Shown here: piece after piece, positions 20,771 to 30,444 of the stretch
Layout of the letters: every line of letters begins with the position of its first letter
Position numbering within the stretch: position 1 is the stretch's first letter
Assembly: GCA_945910005.1 (NCBI GenBank)
Contig: OX246749.1
Span: forward strand, 27,723,260-27,787,259
Source: Isoperla grammatica
Lineage: Eukaryota > Arthropoda > Insecta > Plecoptera > Perlodidae
Reading direction: 5' to 3'
DNA: 64,000 nt
The notes under the pieces: model-generated
Told to the model about the DNA's origin: nothing
What the model saw: the letters and a program-made list of their open reading frames with translations, nothing else
Databases searched by the model: none
Position numbers and translations under genes: made by a program

Positions 20771-23060
20771 TATATAATTTATTTTCCTAATAGTACTTGA
20801 ATCACTGTACTAAGTTAGCTAAGTTGGTTTATATTGTAGTGTGAAAATGAAAGTTTATTCATTTTCACCCTGGATTCCTTCGCTTTCGAGTTTTATTCTA
20901 CTTGATTGTGACGTGGGTAAACAACACTCAGTTTTAATCACAATCAGGTAGGTGCTGAGCTGGCTGTTGTGTAACCATCAATCTAGGGCAACAACACTAA
21001 CATTAGAATACTTACACAGCATAATGGTCATAATAGTAATTTGGTAACTTTGCTGTGTCAGCGGTTTTGGGAGGCCCAAGTTGGATTGTTGATAGCAGTT
21101 TGGTCTGAGTCCCACTCTTGCATTTTGGCTTGAGTGTCGGGTCGAACCATGAAGATTGATTGGCGCAGTGGCGGCCGGTTGGGGAAGGCAAGGGAGGCCG
21201 GGCCTCCTAAACATTTCCGGAGGGAAGAGGATTAACCTTGCCTGTGATCTTGTTTAAAATAGCTCTATGTATTTTAATGTTCTTCTTACATAATATACAT
21301 ATTTATCGTAAAATTTGTTAAACGCAACCACAAGTTAAACGTTTCAAAATCTCGCGCCTATTCCGAATGTGGCTGCAAGCCGCGTTGCACCAATGTGCTA
21401 CAACGTGAGGAACTTTATGAGTCCGGGCCTCCAGTCGTTCAGCCCCGTGGTGAAAACCAGGATTGTCCCGAGTTTATATACACCTTATATCAGTGTCCTG
21501 GAACTGTCTCGAAAAGTAAAATTACCAAAACTTCTTATTTATTGTAAATCTGCATTAATTATGTTTCCAGTAACTACAATGCCGCTAAAGGCTTGGAGCT
21601 CTAACGCCGTTCTCTGTGATAATCTACCGCATGCCTAGTGGGATATGATTCTTGCAATGTTAGACACGAGGGGATGAAGTACCTCCCACCCCCCTTTAAT
21701 TGTTGCTGACATTTCGCAACCTGTGAAACCTTTCTGCACACATGCACAGGATTGTTTGGTTGTAGTTAAATATTTTAACATGGGGATGATTATGAAACAT
21801 CTTTCCCTTGTCAGTAATCTTTGCCGCTACCTAGGCCTACATCTTGTGATACAAAGCTCATTTGAATTACAATATTTATTTTTTCTTATGTTTCAGAAGC
21901 TGCTTTGGTAAGATTCCCAACCATTAAAAGGGGCAACATCTAAAGATTTACTAATTACTTGTGTCATTTTGTACTTTGTACTGTGTGTATCTATTATGTA
22001 GCTTTCAGAAATATTTTTTTAAATAAATCATGCTATGTAATGTAAATGGAAAAATGCATTTTAATTTACCTACCAAATACATTCCAAAATATATACTCCA
22101 AAATACATAATTAATAGGTTACGCATAATATGTTTCAAATTCATTACATATAATGCATTGTGAACAAATACTCCAAAGTAGATTATTAATACATTATAAA
22201 GAATGTGTTTTAAATATGTTACACACAATAGACTATAAATAGCTTTACATGAATAGATGAACAATACAATACCACTTATGTCTTTAATTATTGTTTCAAT
22301 TAATACAAATAAACACAGTCATTATCCCATGTATAGCCTATCATTTATTCATTTAAGAAAATGATTCATAAACATTTTATGAACTCGTTCATAATTCATT
22401 ATGTAATAGTTTTCAAATCTATTTTAAATCCTTTTTAAATATAAGACATTGGGCCAAATTGGAAATTTATTTTAAGTAGCCTATACCAAAATACATTTCT
22501 GTGATGAAATGCATTTTATATATCATATCATACATTTTTTTTCATGTGGGGAGGGTAGCTCCAGGTGTAGCGCTGCTGACTGCAAGCGGCGTAGTCGCAC
22601 TTACTGCTTCTGAAACCAAAGCAAATGTGTTATGTATGGTATTTTTAGGGTAACGTATAGCCTAAGTAATAGTAGTTGTAATTCTTTTATTGTAGCACTT
22701 GGCTATTTTTCATCACATTATTACATGTTATAACAGTTTCACATTTCCACAATGACAATTTCACATTTTCACAATATATAACGTGGACAAATAATGCTGC
22801 AACTTCAAACTACAACTTCTACTGATGTAGAAATAGCGAAATCACACAATTCTTTACTTTAACACTTAACAGTTAAATTTGTAGAAGTCTGATTCTAATA
22901 TGACCAGATTGTTCAGAGCAATTTAGTCAGATTGTCATCTGGATCATTAGACGAAGACTAAGACTTAGACTAAGTTTAGAAAATATGCACCTCTTTCTTA
23001 CACAATGTAAAGCAATCACATTGATAACGACAATGACTGCACTGTTATCGTTTATGCATA
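20771..23060. other. no gene; AT-rich DNA with one possible transposon edge
   Basis: No coding exon is recognised in about 2.3 kb. A segment at 21170-21215 (CAGTGGCGGCCGG, then GGCCGGGCCTCC) looks like a hAT-type terminus, but no partner end is present. From 22060 to 22500 the DNA is AT-rich with recurring CCAAAATACAT-like words. Confidence 0.4.
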
Positions 23061-23068
23061 CCCTCTAC

Positions 23069-23666
23069 CAGTGATGATTTCAGACATTTTTCCTAGGGGG
23101 GGCTGATAAAAATCCGGGGTGTTGCTAAATTAGTTACTCATTTTATGGCTTTTTTTTGGACGCCGTGACAAAAGGCAGGGGTGGAGGGGGTTACGGTCTC
23201 TGTTGATGCCATCCTTTCAGTTTCCGAATAAAATAAATAAAATAAATGAATTCACATTTAGAGTCTACCCACTCAGTAACTAAACTGATTTGCAGTGGGG
23301 GACTTTAATTTAAAGTGACTAAACCAACCCTGTAGGCTTCGAACACCATCGACGAGTGAGCGATAACCAATCAAAGATCGATATTTCGAATATGAGGTGA
23401 TTCCTATTTGCCCTTCTTACCTTTACCTAACATCGTTTATTTAGAAAAGAAAATGTTGCAACATTTATGTAGATGAGTTTTTTGTGGAAATCGATTTATT
23501 TCATAGTCCTATATGAGGTGGAAAAATATACCTCATTTTCTTGTAATTTGCATTTTTTTGTGCAAATTTACATTACTTCATGTGATTTTTTCAATCTGCT
23601 AGGGGGGCATTTACAACTGCCGGGGGGGGCTCCGCCCTCCCCGGGATATGCCTGGAATCATCACTG
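23069..23666. mobile_element. hAT-like non-autonomous transposon with 8-bp target duplication
   Basis: The ends are inverted repeats: CAGTGATGATTTCAGACAT on the left and, read inwards from the right, CAGTGATGATTCCAGGCAT (17 of 19). The element is flanked by exact 8-bp direct repeats CCCTCTAC at 23061-23068 and 23667-23674, the duplication length expected for hAT transposons. It is 598 bp and codes for nothing recognisable. It contains a copy of the dispersed repeat at 23222-23400. Confidence 0.9.
23222..23400 (+). repeat. dispersed repeat D, copy 1
   Basis: This shares GAGTCTACCCACTCAGTAAC, then GCAGTGGGGGACTTTAATTT and AACCAACCCTGTAGGCT with copies at 39017-39185 (same strand) and 37125-37285 (opposite strand). 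All have an (AAAT)n-like stretch at one side. It sits inside the hAT-like element. Confidence 0.8.
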
Positions 23667-23674
23667 CCCTCTAC

Positions 23675-23988
23675 AGTATTGGTCGATCGGACATCAAGGT
23701 CGATCGATAGACTCGAAATGTTGGCATCGAGCTTAGATTAGCCAGGAAACCTGGGAACCCCTTACAGAAAATTATCCGTGCGACGAACTCGACTTAGCAT
23801 TCATCAGTCAACAGAGATAACAAAATTACTACTTCAGTGTCATAATTGGTTTCATTATGTACGAATTATACATCTTCGACGACGCTCATTGGGAGGAAGG
23901 CGTGAAGTGAGCAGATATCTTTAGTTCGACATAGTTTGAAGCTCTACAACATAGTTACGTACCCAAGACCCAAGCATAACAAACGTGA
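23675..23988. other. no feature recognised
   Basis: Unique-looking sequence between two mobile elements; nothing recognised. Confidence 0.4.
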
Positions 23989-24720
23989 CTGATAAAGCAA
24001 GCGAAGCGAGCGTCTCCACTTGACTCTTATGGCACTTCGTTTTTTTTTTCGTTTTTTTCTATGTATGTCGATAGCGGTCGAACGGAAAGTCCGATCAACT
24101 TGAAATTTGAACCATCTACAAACCTCGATGTGGATTGAAGGTGTACAGTTTTGAGGCAAAATCGTTCGAAAAGTTACAAAGTTACACCATAGTTACTGCA
24201 AAATATTTTTCTGAAACAAAATGGTGGCAAAACGTGAGATACCCAGATTTTTCTACAGATTTTTCCGGTCACGAATATGTTAATCTAATGGCGATCTGAT
24301 AAGTATTGGCAAAGTTACACGAAAATTACTCGAAAATATTTTTCTAAAACGCAGTAACGGCAAAATGTGAGGTGGCTATCTTATATTAAAATTTTTTTCC
24401 GGTCACGAATATACTAATGTAAACGCGATCTGATACGTATTAGAGGCAGATATTACATTTCTATTGCTGTCAATAAGTGTTAGTAACGGTGGCGGACCGT
24501 GTTGAAAACATGACCACGAAAATTCTTAGCAACGCACATTGCACTGCATACAACAATGTCGGAAAGTATAATAGCCATGAAAATAAGAATAATTTTTGCA
24601 ATGCGCATTCTTGAATTGTTGTTAATTGTTGTTCGTATTAGCATTGAAATCTATCCGCAAGAAAGTTCGAAGATATTGACGCGCTCGCTTATCAACGCGT
24701 CAAACAGAGCGTTTTCCTAG
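23989..24720 (-). repeat. CTAGGAAAAC repeat, copy A (about 730 bp)
   Basis: This is the reverse-complement relative of the copy at 33949-34745. Shared blocks include ACGCGTTGATRAGCGAGCGC at one end, GAATTGTTGTTAATTGTTGT, and CGCTCGCTTCGCTYGCTTTA at the other end. Related GATAA-GCGAGCG words at both ends could be inverted termini. No coding capacity is seen. Confidence 0.8.
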
Positions 24721-25185
24721 TAATAAATAATATAATATTGTCATGTAAAAGTTGGTACTTTATAACTTTTACAGGGGTTGGTCTCTATCTTGGTGATTTA
24801 TGGATATTTGGATTGTGTCACTAAGTTTGTCATTTATTGTTTCTTTCACAATTGAGGTTTGTGCTGTGCTCGGCTATTTCAACAACCCAGCTTGCTATAC
24901 TTCTGTCTTGTTATGGTGACTTGTGAAAACATTTTATAATAATTAGAGTAGTTATTGAGGACAATTATTGCTGTAACTTTGCTGACTGCTCAGTTACCAC
25001 TCTCTGGTCTCTCTGACGGGAGAAGGTGTATTGGGTGGTTTGATTGGTTATTTATGACGTTTGTGGTCCGAGTAGGGCTAAGAGAGGGGTGACGGGAGTA
25101 TGACGTAGGGAAGTCTACTTAAGAGGGAACACGTGTGTAATTCGGGGCATTCAATCATGGAACGGAAGAGCAGGTAGACCTGTGC
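24721..25185. other. no gene; possible LTR-like promoter region
   Basis: No coding frame is recognised. The last 100 bases are GC-richer and lead into the open frame at 25190. An LTR is conceivable, but no second copy exists in the window. Confidence 0.3.
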
Positions 25186-25189
25186 CTAG

Positions 25190-25657
25190 GTGGAACGGTG
25201 GAAAGAACGACGGAAGACCCAGAGGGGAGGACTTGGAGGCCGAAAGTGGACCTGGACGACGGAGCCAAACCACAACACGGGATCGGAGTCAGCCACCGAG
25301 AAGCCAAGGTATAGGGGTTACTACAGCTACCCTCTCGATAGGAATGTTAAGTCTATCAGACCCGGAATGCCCATAGACAGATTCGTCATAACTGAGCCAC
25401 GTAGGATAAATGTGTATTCTAATAAATTGCGGTTCCTCTATTGTTTGAACCAAAGTCTTGTCAATCTAAGACCTAAACTGCCTAAATTGGTATGTCCCGA
25501 TCCCTATGATGTGGGAACCACCCCTAGAGCTACGCCCCAGTACTTCTACGGGACCGTCGACTTCGGAGTCCGTGGGTTCGAGGCTGAGCCGGTGGAATTG
25601 GGTAGGTGTCACGGTAGGTTCTCGCTATCTAACATTATGACATATGTGTTAATATGA
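25190..25657 (+). CDS. unrecognised 155-codon open frame
   Basis: The frame starts MERWKERRKTQRGGLGG, is basic and Arg/Gly-rich at first, then has balanced composition (YRGYYSYPLDRNVKSIRPG, IDRFVITEPRRINVYSNKL, YFYGTVDFGVRGFEAEPVE). The sequence looks protein-coding, but no family is recognised. It might be the start of an LTR retrotransposon gag or a lone domesticated frame. The stop at 25657 is followed by no obvious continuation. Confidence 0.35.
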   Translation: MERWKERRKTQRGGLGGRKWTWTTEPNHNTGSESATEKPRYRGYYSYPLDRNVKSIRPGMPIDRFVITEPRRINVYSNKLRFLYCLNQSLVNLRPKLPKLVCPDPYDVGTTPRATPQYFYGTVDFGVRGFEAEPVELGRCHGRFSLSNIMTYVLI

Positions 25658-25769
25658 TGTGATTGTCGGGTTGTCACGGGGGTCAGCGGTGGTCACATAG
25701 CGATGGAGGGAAGCAGCATCAAACTGAGAAAATATCACCCCACACAACATGTATACAAACATAACTTAC

Positions 25770-26084
25770 CAGTGAATGAGATCGTCTCCGCCGCCTCCAA
25801 CGGCCGGGCCAAGGCCACATGAGATACAACACACTTTAGGACCTTGCCGTTGTCCTCAGTCTGGCGGGTGAGTGTGAGTCTCTGCATGACAGATCCCTTC
25901 ATCCAGGGCCACCTCCACGCGTCCTGAGGGTTGCCTACAGAGTCTCCTTGTAAGTCCGGGTGGATTATTTTATCTCCCACGATCCAGGATATGTTGGCGA
26001 CAGGACGAGCCCCGTTCACCTCACAGGTGGCCGTGACGCTGGCCTCCGTGTAGGCAACACTCAGGGTTGGTGCGCTGGGGGGAC
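25770..26084 (-). CDS. gene 2, third Ig exon (C2-type)
   Basis: The exon is 315 nt, phase 1 at both ends, between the acceptor CATGCTTCAG and the donor CACTG|GTAAGTTA. It encodes a whole Ig domain: PPSAPTLSV linker, VTATCEVNGARP, ISWIVGDK (tryptophan), and LKCVVSHVAL (second cysteine). The pattern resembles the CD80-like C2 set found in beat/sidestep- and nectin-type adhesion proteins. It joins in frame to the exon at 32607-32924. The open phase-1 end shows that the gene continues; no downstream transmembrane or stop exon was recognised. Immediately upstream lies the 102-bp array. Confidence 0.8.
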
Positions 26085-27280
26085 CTGAAGCATGACATAG
26101 CAACACTGAGACATACAATCATCCAGCCTCGTGCAGCTCACAGGTGGCCGTGTAGTCAACACTCAGGGTTGGTGCGCTGGGGGGACCTGAAGCATGACAT
26201 AGCAACACTGAGATATACATTCATCTAGCCTCGTGCAGCTCACAGGTGGCCGTGTAGACAACACTCAGGGTTGGTGCGCTGGGGGGACCTGAAGCATGAC
26301 ATAGCAACACTGAGACATACAATCATCTAGCCTCGTGCAGCTCACAGGTGGCCGTGTAGACAACACTCAGGGTTGGTGCGCTGGGGGGACCTGAAGCATG
26401 ACATAGCAACACTGAGATATACATTCATCTAGCCTCGTGCAGCTCACAGGTGGCCGTGTAGACAACACTCAGGGTTGGTGCGCTGGGGGGACCTGAAGCA
26501 TGACATAGCAACACTGAGAGATACACTCATCTAGCCTCGTGCAACTCACAGGTGGCCGTGTAGACAACACTCACTGTTGGTGCGCTGGGAGGACCTGAAG
26601 CATGACATAGCAACACTGGGAGATACACTCATCTAGCCTCGTGCAGCTCACAGGTGGCTGTGTAGACAACACTAAGGGTTGTGCCCTGGGGGGACCTGAA
26701 GCATGACATAGCAACACTGAGACATACACTCATCTAGCCTCGTACAGCTCACAGGTGGCCGTGTAGACAACACGCAGGGTTGGTGCGCTGGGGGGACCTG
26801 AAGCATGACATAGCAACACTGAGACATACAATCAACTAGCCTCGTGCAGCTCACAGGTGGCCGTGTAGACAACACGCAGGGTTGGTGCGCTAGGGGGACC
26901 TGAAGCATGACATAGCAACACTGAGACATACACTCATCTAGCCTCGTACAGCTCACAGGTGGCCGTGTAGACAACACGCAGGGTTGGTGCGCTGGGGGGA
27001 CCTGAAGCATGACATAGCAACACTGAGACATACAATCATCTAGCCTCGTGCAGCTCACAGGTGGCCGTGTAGACAACACGCAGGGTTGGTGCGCTGGGGG
27101 GACCTGAAGCATGACATAGCAACACTGAGACATACAATCATCTAGCCTCGTGCAGCTCACAGGTGGCCGTGTAGACAACACTCAGGGTTGGTGTGCTGGG
27201 GGGACCTGAAGCATGATATAGCAACACTGAAACATACAGTCATCCAGCCTCGTGCAGCTCACAGGTGGCCGTGTAGAAAT
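26085..27280 (-). repeat. 102-bp tandem array carrying the acceptor and start of gene 2 Ig exon 3
   Basis: The acceptor-exon junction (TGCTTCAG|GTCCCCCCAGC on -) occurs 12 times: at 26084 for the true exon, and upstream about every 102 bp (one interval is 101) to 27205. Each unit copies the acceptor and about the first 50 exon bases (PPSAPTLSVVYTATCE) with an internal deletion relative to the true exon. It then returns to intron sequence. In the spliced frame each extra copy meets TGA after about 18 codons. 102 bp is 34 codons. Confidence 0.95.
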
Positions 27281-27286
27281 CACTTA

Positions 27287-27797
27287 AGCTGCGATTTCAG
27301 TCGAGGATGTGCTCGGCGTGGCGCGGCGCGGATGAAGATTGCAGCCAATCAGCGTGCTCTATTTCTCAGCCGAGGAGAGCCGCGGATTTCTATCCGTGGA
27401 TTGAAAACATTCAATATTTCAGCTGGCGAAATCCACGCTCAGCATGACGTCACTTTTAATGACCAATAGAAAATCGGGATTATGACAACGAACAAGTGAC
27501 TACCAAACGTACATTTAAAACTTAAGATGTCTGAAGACTTTGCCGAAAGATTAGTGTTGGCTGTCGAAAAGAGAGAAATCCTGTATAATATATTCCACAA
27601 ACACTATAAAAGTAATGTTTGCGTGTTCAAGCGTGAAAGGACGTGGTGCATGATTGTTACAACACAGGTAAGCAAAACGACTAGGCCTAGGCCACAGATA
27701 GTGCATCGTGCCATCTGCAAGTGAAATGGCTGGCGAGGAGAATCCACGCCACGCCATGCTCCGCCGCGCCGAGCACATCCTCGACTGAAATCGCAGC
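27287..27797. mobile_element. Harbinger-like element with MADF-like exon
   Basis: The termini are inverted repeats of about 40 bp (AGCTGCGATTTCAGTCGAGG on the left, GCTGCGATTTCAGTCGAGG read inwards on the right). TTA is present at both edges (27284-27286 and 27798-27800), the target size of PIF/Harbinger transposons. It lies directly beside the 102-bp array. At 511 bp it is too short to encode a transposase and keeps only the MADF-like exon. Confidence 0.8.
27527..27667 (+). pseudogene. MADF/Myb-SANT-like exon of a Harbinger element
   Basis: Starting at ATG 27527 the frame reads MSEDFAERLVLAVEKREILY, then FHKHYKSNV and RERTWCMI. The order l...V..r..LY...h..Yk....re..W..I is that of MADF (Myb/SANT-like) DNA-binding domains carried as the second protein of PIF/Harbinger transposons. 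It ends at a good donor (ACACAG|GTAAGC) at 27668. The remainder of the domain and the transposase are missing, so it is a deletion derivative. Confidence 0.65.
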
Positions 27798-27850
27798 TTA
27801 GAGTTGGTCTACTACTATTTCCAATACATTTAAGGCCTTAATGCAACATA

Positions 27851-29612
27851 AGGGCCCAAATCGCAGCTAGTTATACAGATTGAAGGTCGGAAATGGTTTT
27901 AATCGATTAATGCCCCTAATTTCAATGTCCAGTTAAAGTGTTAAGTAAATTTAACTGTCAGGTAAGCCCAGTTTGGTGTATTTATATTGGCCGTTGTCAT
28001 GGTGAAAACAATTTACCTGAAAAGTAAATTTTAACTAAACATTGAAATACCGGCCCTAAGACGTATGATTACGATTTTTAAAACAGCTCACAGATAGCGT
28101 CTTCCTACTACTAGTCACAATGTGTGTTGGGAATAATACAACTAAGGGCCCATATCTCAGTCAGTTTGAACAGATAGACGGTCGAAAATTGTTTTAATCG
28201 ATTTGGATTTATGATAACCGCTCTAAAAACAACTCACAATGGGGTTCTAGCTTAAACTAGTTACATTGTGTGTTAAGGCCTAATACATCAAAAGGGCCCA
28301 TATTTTAGTCAGTTTTACAGATAGGAGGTCGGATATGGTTTCTGTCGAAAAAGACTTAAGATTACCGTTCTAAAAACACCTCCCAAAGGGGGTGTTAGCT
28401 ACAACTAGTCACAATGTGTGTTAGGCCCCAATACAACATAAGGGCCCATATCTCAGTCAAATTTACAGATAAGAGGTCAGATACGGTTTCAATCGATTTA
28501 GACGTATAATTACCATTCTAAAAACACCTCACAGTGGGGGTCTAGCTACAACTAGTCACAATGTGTGTTAAGCCGTAATACAACAAAAGGGCCCATATCT
28601 CAGTCAGTTTTACAGATAGCAGGTCGGATATGGTTTCAATCGATTAAGATGTATAATTACTATTCTAAAAACACCTCACAGTGGGGGTATTGCTATAATT
28701 AGTCACAATGTGTGTTAAGCCCTAATATACATCAAAAGGGCCCATATCTCAGTCAGTTTGGCATGTAGGAGGTCGGATATGGTTTCCGTCGAAAAAGACT
28801 TATGATTACCGTTCTTAAAACACCTCACAGTGGGTGTCTAGCTACAACTATTCACAATGTGTGTTAGGTCCTAATACAACAAAAGGGCCCATATCTCAGT
28901 CAGTTTTACAGATAGGAGGTCGGAAGTAGTTTAAATCGTTTTTGACGTATGATCACTGTTTTAAAAACACCTCACAGGGGGGGGGGGTCTAGCTATCACT
29001 AGTCACAATGTGTTTTTGGCCCTAATACACAAAAGGGCCCCTATCTCTGTCAGTTTTATAGATATGAGGTCGGATATGTGTTCAATCGATTTAGACGTAT
29101 AATTACCATTCTAAAAACACCTCACAGTGGGGGTTAGCTATAACTAGTCACAATGTGTGTTTGGCTCTAATATATCAAAAGGGCCTATATCTCAGCCAGT
29201 TTTACAGATAGGAGGCCGGAAGTAGTTTAAATCGTTTTTGACGTATGATAACTGTTTTAAAAACACCTCACAGGCTATCACTAGCTATCACTAGTCACAA
29301 TGTGTTTTTGGCCCTAATACACAAAAGGGCTCCTATCTCTGTCAGTTTTATAAATAGGAGGTTGGATATGTGTTCAATCGATTAAGACGTATAATTACCA
29401 TTCTAAAAACACCTCACAGTGGGGGTTAGCTATAACTAGTCACAATGTGTGTTAGGCTCTAATATATCAAAAGGGCCCATATCTCAGTCAGTTTTACAGA
29501 TAGCAGGTCGGATATGGTCTAAATCGATTGAGACGTATGATTACCGTTCTAAAAACACATCACAGTGAGGGTCTAGCTACAACTAGTCACAATGTGTGTT
29601 AGGCCCCAATAC
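27851..29612. repeat. 147-bp satellite array, 12 units
   Basis: The landmark AGGGCCCATATCTCAGTCAG recurs at 28145, 28293, 28441, 28588, 28737, 28884, 29034, 29180, 29326 and 29472, spacing 146-150 bp, mean near 147. The first landmark at 27851 is two periods earlier. Other shared words are AAAAACACCTCACAGTGGGG and AACTAGTCACAATGTGTGTT. Units have diverged and none codes for protein. Confidence 0.9.
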
Positions 29613-29689
29613 AACAATGGACCCCATAACATAATGCATATGTGCATTGAAGATAGATAGGTTCTGTCATCGTAGTTATTATCCTGATC

Positions 29690-29964
29690 AATTATATTCA
29701 AAATATCACAAAACTGTATTCAAGTTTTTTATTTATATATTTAAAATTTAAAGTGTTATTTATTGAACAATCACAATAAAGGAAAGTAATTTCTAATACA
29801 CATTGTTGTAGCTGCCCTGAGTCTTGACCATTCATTAAGGTCACTCCTCTAAATAAATAGAGTGAATGGGATGGATGAATGAGACGTTGATTTTTGTTAG
29901 TGTATAAGTAGGTTGGATGTAAGAGAAGGCCCAACTGGCCTTAATCCCGCCTTCAATAAAGACC

Positions 29965-29997
<33 letters not shown>

Positions 29998-29998
29998 A
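29690..29998 (+). mobile_element. LINE or SINE 3' end with (TATC)n tail
   Basis: The segment ends AAGGCCCAACTGGCCTTAAT, CCCGCC, AATAAAGACCATTATC and then (TATC)n at 29971-29998. A CCTTAATCCCGCC...AATAAA end followed by a tetranucleotide tail is typical of LINEs of the CR1/L2 type and their SINE partners. The 5' limit is uncertain. Confidence 0.5.
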
Positions 29999-29999
29999 A

Positions 30000-30234
30000 C
30001 TCGACATCGTTGTCACGTTCTTCATATTTGGCTTACTTTACAATGAGACAGCGCTCTTTCACAATACAAAAAAATGCAAGTACCTTTCCGATCTACTTTT
30101 TCCAAAATAATGAAGTGAACATTTTAAAAATCCTTATCCTTTAACATTGGAGAGAGAGAAATTACACATTTTATCACCTTCACATAGATATAAAGGAGCC
30201 AAAAAACGGTGCCACGTGAACAAATTTTATCAAA
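30000..30234. other. no gene recognised
   Basis: AT-rich sequence. TATAAAG at about 30189 lies 45 bp ahead of the open frame at 30235. Confidence 0.3.
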
Positions 30235-30444
30235 ATGAAGCTAAGTTCTCAAGAAATACACACAAAGCAGAAAAATGAGTATATCCGTACTACTTTTGCG
30301 TTATTTGAGCCTAAAGTTGCATGTACGCTCAGAAACTTGGCAACAATGCAGAGTCGACTGCTCCAACAGGTAACTTCCCCACCGCCCGCGAATGCTAGAC
30401 CCAGCCGTCCACACTTGCCTGACGCAGACCAACGTTCATATTAA
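30235..30444 (+). CDS. unrecognised short open frame, possible first exon
   Basis: ATG in a CAAAATGAAG context starts a 69-codon frame (MKLSSQEIHTKQKNEYIRT). A candidate donor CAACAG|GTAACT at 30369 would make it a 135-nt first exon. A TATA-like box is 45 bp upstream. No domain is recognised and there is no downstream exon to confirm it. Confidence 0.2.
   Translation: MKLSSQEIHTKQKNEYIRTTFALFEPKVACTLRNLATMQSRLLQQVTSPPPANARPSRPHLPDADQRSY

Noticed and set aside
21170..21215. A second hAT element starting CAGTGGCGGCCGG
   Set aside because: No matching inverted end or target duplication was found in the window.
26672..27181. A 169-codon frame of repeated LSTRPPVSCTRLDDCMSQCC on -
   Set aside because: It is out of frame with the Ig exon and arises from the 102-bp array.
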